A stretch of DNA of 64,000 nucleotides from SZUA-38 sp965212525 (GTDB lineage Bacteria > Pseudomonadota > Gammaproteobacteria > Xanthomonadales > SZUA-38), in assembly GCA_965212525.1 (NCBI GenBank), contig CBDBVC010000045.1, positions 185,794 to 249,793 on the forward strand, read 5' to 3'. The notes under the pieces are model-generated. The model did not search any database, was not told where the DNA came from, and saw only the letters and a list, made by a program, of their open reading frames with translations. Made by a program: the position numbers and the translations under genes. Below, one piece after another: positions 62,083-64,000 of this stretch (the stretch's first letter is position 1; each line of letters opens with the position of its first letter).

Positions 62083-62748
62083 TCACTGACGCATGAATCC
62101 GGGCACCGGTCGGTTCTGGTCTTCGAGAAAGGCAATCATCGGCCCCGTCGCTGAGATCACTGCGGGACGCGCTGCCATCTGCCGGCGCCAGTCGGCAAGG
62201 TTCTCGAGATTATCCGGCATCGGTGCACCCATGCGGTCGGCGTAGATCTGCGCCATGTAGAAGGCGATGTCGGCATAACTGTAGTCACCGGCCAGCCAGT
62301 CGCGGTCACTCAGCCGCGCGTCCATCTGCCCATAGTATTCTGTGATGCGCTCAATGGCTGCCAGTGCCTTGTCGGATTTGAGATCGCCCTTACTCATCAT
62401 CAGCACGATCACCTGGGCGAAGAACACCTCATCCGAGGTGAGTTCGAGCTGACGAGCCCGGGCACGATCATCGACGCTTTGTGGCCAGAGTGGCGGCTGT
62501 GGATAACGATCCTCCAGGTATTCGAAAATCTGGGTTGAATCGAACAGCTCCACATCACCGTCAATCAGTACCGGCACTTGACCTTTCGGGTTGATCCTGA
62601 GCACCTCTTCGTGTTTGGGGCGGTAGCGGTGGTCCTGAGTGAACGGCACCATGATCAGCTCCACATCGAGCCCCTTTTCCAGCAGAGCGATATGGGCCTT
62701 CATGCCAAACATGCTGAGTGGGCCGGAATAGAGAAGACGTTTACTCAT
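62083..62748 (-). CDS. Glutathione S-transferase family protein
   Basis: A 221-residue protein. The thioredoxin-like N-terminal half has LLYSGPLSMFGMKAHIALLE, NPKGQVPVLIDGDVELFDST (the cis-Pro and glutathione-contact loop) and IFEYLEDRYPQP. The helical C-terminal half has WLAGDYSYADIAFYMAQIYA, with the conserved N-capping/hydrophobic-staple Asp. The start at 62748 (MSKRLLYSG) is preferred because it aligns with the family start; an upstream GTG adds ten residues. It resembles stress-associated GSTs. Confidence 0.88.
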   Translation of the reverse strand: MSKRLLYSGPLSMFGMKAHIALLEKGLDVELIMVPFTQDHRYRPKHEEVLRINPKGQVPVLIDGDVELFDSTQIFEYLEDRYPQPPLWPQSVDDRARARQLELTSDEVFFAQVIVLMMSKGDLKSDKALAAIERITEYYGQMDARLSDRDWLAGDYSYADIAFYMAQIYADRMGAPMPDNLENLADWRRQMAARPAVISATGPMIAFLEDQNRPVPGFMRQ

Positions 62749-63008
62749 GAGTTTGCTCGCATCGCTGAAACCGCCCACCAGTGTCTGTCACTCATGCGTT
62801 ATAGCCATGTGCCATTCGGCAGGACATGCACAGTAAATATTCGCTCGACATCACTGCATCTAAATCAGTTTTAAATCCCATAGACTGACGTTACTTCCAT
62901 GTTGGCCGCATAGGACAGTGACATCTGTTGATGCTGGTTGAGCCGTTCCTCAGCCATTCACAACACGCAGGCATGACTTCTGACATTGACGAAAATAATG
63001 TTCCTGTT

Positions 63009-63039
63009 GTACCATTACATCACATGGTACATATGGTAC
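63009..63039. promoter_or_regulatory. Palindromic operator with repeated ATGGTAC sites
   Basis: gtaccat (63009-63015) and atggtac (63024-63030) form a perfect seven-base inverted repeat with an eight-base spacer, followed by a direct copy atggtac (63033-63039). It ends nine bases before the GntR start codon. The form and place fit an autoregulatory GntR-family operator. Confidence 0.75.
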
Positions 63040-63047
63040 AGGACGAA

Positions 63048-63437
63048 ATGGACATCATTATCGATATTGAGGACCCGCAACCGCTGTTTGCTCAACTGAT
63101 GTCACAGATCAAGCAGGCCGTGGCCGAAGGGCATGTAAAACCCGGCGATCCGTTGCCGTCAATACGGCAGCTGGCCAACGATCTGGAGATGAACAGCAAG
63201 ACAGTGGCCAAGGCTTACCGTCTGCTGGAGCGGGATTCGGTGATCCAGGCGCGCGGCTACCGCGGCAGCTTCGTTCACCCCGATGCCATCAAGAATTGTG
63301 ACGTGAACCTGAATGAATGGGTCACGGAGAAATTAACAGAAATTGTCGCCACGTTCAGGGAATCGGGAGTCACCGATTCCGAAATCCGCATTGCCTTCGG
63401 CAAGGTGATGAACGAGCGAATAAACGGAGGTTCATGA
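63048..63437 (+). CDS. GntR family (YtrA-like) transcriptional regulator
   Basis: A 129-residue regulator. The winged helix is seen in PLFAQLMSQIKQAVAEGHVK, then PLPSIRQLANDLEMNSKTVA and RLLERDSVIQARGYRGSFV, followed by a short 40-residue tail, the size of the YtrA subfamily. This start (purine-rich aggacga upstream) fits family length; upstream in-frame starts would translate through the operator. It overlaps the next membrane gene by four bases (ATGA), so it probably controls that gene. Confidence 0.88.
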   Translation: MDIIIDIEDPQPLFAQLMSQIKQAVAEGHVKPGDPLPSIRQLANDLEMNSKTVAKAYRLLERDSVIQARGYRGSFVHPDAIKNCDVNLNEWVTEKLTEIVATFRESGVTDSEIRIAFGKVMNERINGGS

Positions 63438-64000
63438 CAATGGAAACATGGTCAGCTGGTTTGTTCTTAATTGTATTTGTGTGTCAGATCTTTCTGGTGT
63501 CCTGGTATTACCCCGAGAAATTGCTGGCGCGCATGAAATACGTCATGGAGCACTATCCGAAGGAGTCGTACCCACGTCTCTACCCGCGGGATATTCACTA
63601 TTACAAATCCGGCCAGGCGCGATTCCGATGGTTCAACCGGTTCATGATCGTGATTGGCTTCATGTTTCTGACGTCGGCTATCTACGTTGATGGGGGCACC
63701 TTTGCCCATGATGGTTACATCTCGGAAATGTGGCCTGTGGTCTACGGCATGTTCCAGTTTGTGCCTCTGATGATGCTGGAGTTTTCAGAATTCAGTCAGC
63801 ACAAACTGATGCGCGAGGCCATGATGAGCCCGCGCCGGACGGCCCAGCTCAAACCACGACGTCTGTTTGATTTTATCTCGCCGGCGTTGTTCACCCTGGC
63901 GGTCATTCTGTACATCGGTGTCAATGTGTTCGATTTCGTCATCAACGATTATGAATGGCACTGGAGCACATTTATTACCACCACATCGATGAATGTGATG
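63434..64000 (+). CDS. Membrane protein, cut at window end
   Basis: Open from ATG 63434 to the last base, at least 189 residues. The N-terminal helix is AGLFLIVFVCQIFLVSWYY, then a basic loop with YPRLYPRDIHYYKSGQARFR, and further helices (FMIVIGFMFLTSAIYV, PALFTLAVILYIGVNVFDFV). No family is recognised; YtrA-type regulators commonly head operons of membrane proteins or ABC transporters. ggagg lies at 63426-63430. A second ATG at 63440 is an alternative start. Confidence 0.75.
   Translation, partial: MTMETWSAGLFLIVFVCQIFLVSWYYPEKLLARMKYVMEHYPKESYPRLYPRDIHYYKSGQARFRWFNRFMIVIGFMFLTSAIYVDGGTFAHDGYISEMWPVVYGMFQFVPLMMLEFSEFSQHKLMREAMMSPRRTAQLKPRRLFDFISPALFTLAVILYIGVNVFDFVINDYEWHWSTFITTTSMNVM

Noticed and set aside
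1..64000. tRNA or rRNA genes
   Set aside because: No cloverleaf-like or conserved rRNA stretches were found on either strand by eye.

Overview
The window reads as a chromosomal segment of a free-living, aerobic, probably marine or soil gammaproteobacterium of moderate GC. The support is a Fur-box-controlled TonB siderophore receptor, Lrp and GntR-type regulators, a di-heme cytochrome c peroxidase, a predicted IPTL-CTERM (exosortase H type) protein, and a large secreted protein ending in a Gly-Phe-Glu tail of the kind I recall from Xanthomonadales/Wenzhouxiangellaceae-like genomes. The taxonomic placement is inference. No rRNA, tRNA, CRISPR array, prophage or plasmid function was seen.

Layout. 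0-15 kb: mostly plus-strand small enzymes and membrane proteins (VOC, APC permease, SnoaL-like, AAC(6')-like and other acetyltransferase, peroxiredoxin, Coq4-like, GFA, DUF4303, BAAT-type thioesterase lipoprotein, ABM-VOC fusion, HExxH protein, lipase, cupin). 15.2-17.6 kb: iron-uptake receptor with Fur boxes and a UUCG-loop terminator. 17.7-33 kb: an accessory stretch of small genes (GFA, SUFU, DUF3885, carboxymuconolactone decarboxylase, hydrolase-OsmC, SEC-C, FG-GAP protein, cytochrome c'-like, DUF4274, Asp/Asn hydroxylase, diguanylate cyclase), interrupted by an IS481-family element. 33-37.8 kb: acetyltransferases, a pepsin-type aspartic peptidase and an ADP-ribosylglycohydrolase. 37.9-45.8 kb: a minus-strand operon of ECF sigma factor, zinc-finger anti-sigma and TPR-CHAT protease, divergent from a very large secreted protein. 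45.8-53.9 kb: S41 peptidase, acyltransferase 3/SGNH protein, Lrp regulator, DUF1579-like proteins. 53.9-57.6 kb: a tight operon of di-heme peroxidase, DAHL-type sensor kinase and dual-receiver response regulator. 58-62 kb: two surface proteins with C-terminal sorting signals. 62-64 kb: glutathione transferase and a GntR/YtrA-like regulator with a palindromic operator, overlapping a membrane protein cut by the window end.

The most important caveat is that about seventeen genes between 18.3 and 62 kb carry single-base frameshifts. Most are a +1 base inside a short homopolymer, and each downstream frame continues the same protein family. None was seen in the first 18 kb. This looks more like sequencing/assembly error (or a population of recent slippage mutations) than programmed frameshifting. 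These loci are typed as pseudogenes here, with the composite span given, but many may be intact in the organism.

Best candidates for less described biology: the sigma/anti-sigma/TPR-CHAT operon facing the giant secreted protein; the peroxidase-DAHL kinase-dual REC operon; the intracellular-looking pepsin homologue; and the IS inserted into the loop of a dispersed palindromic repeat.
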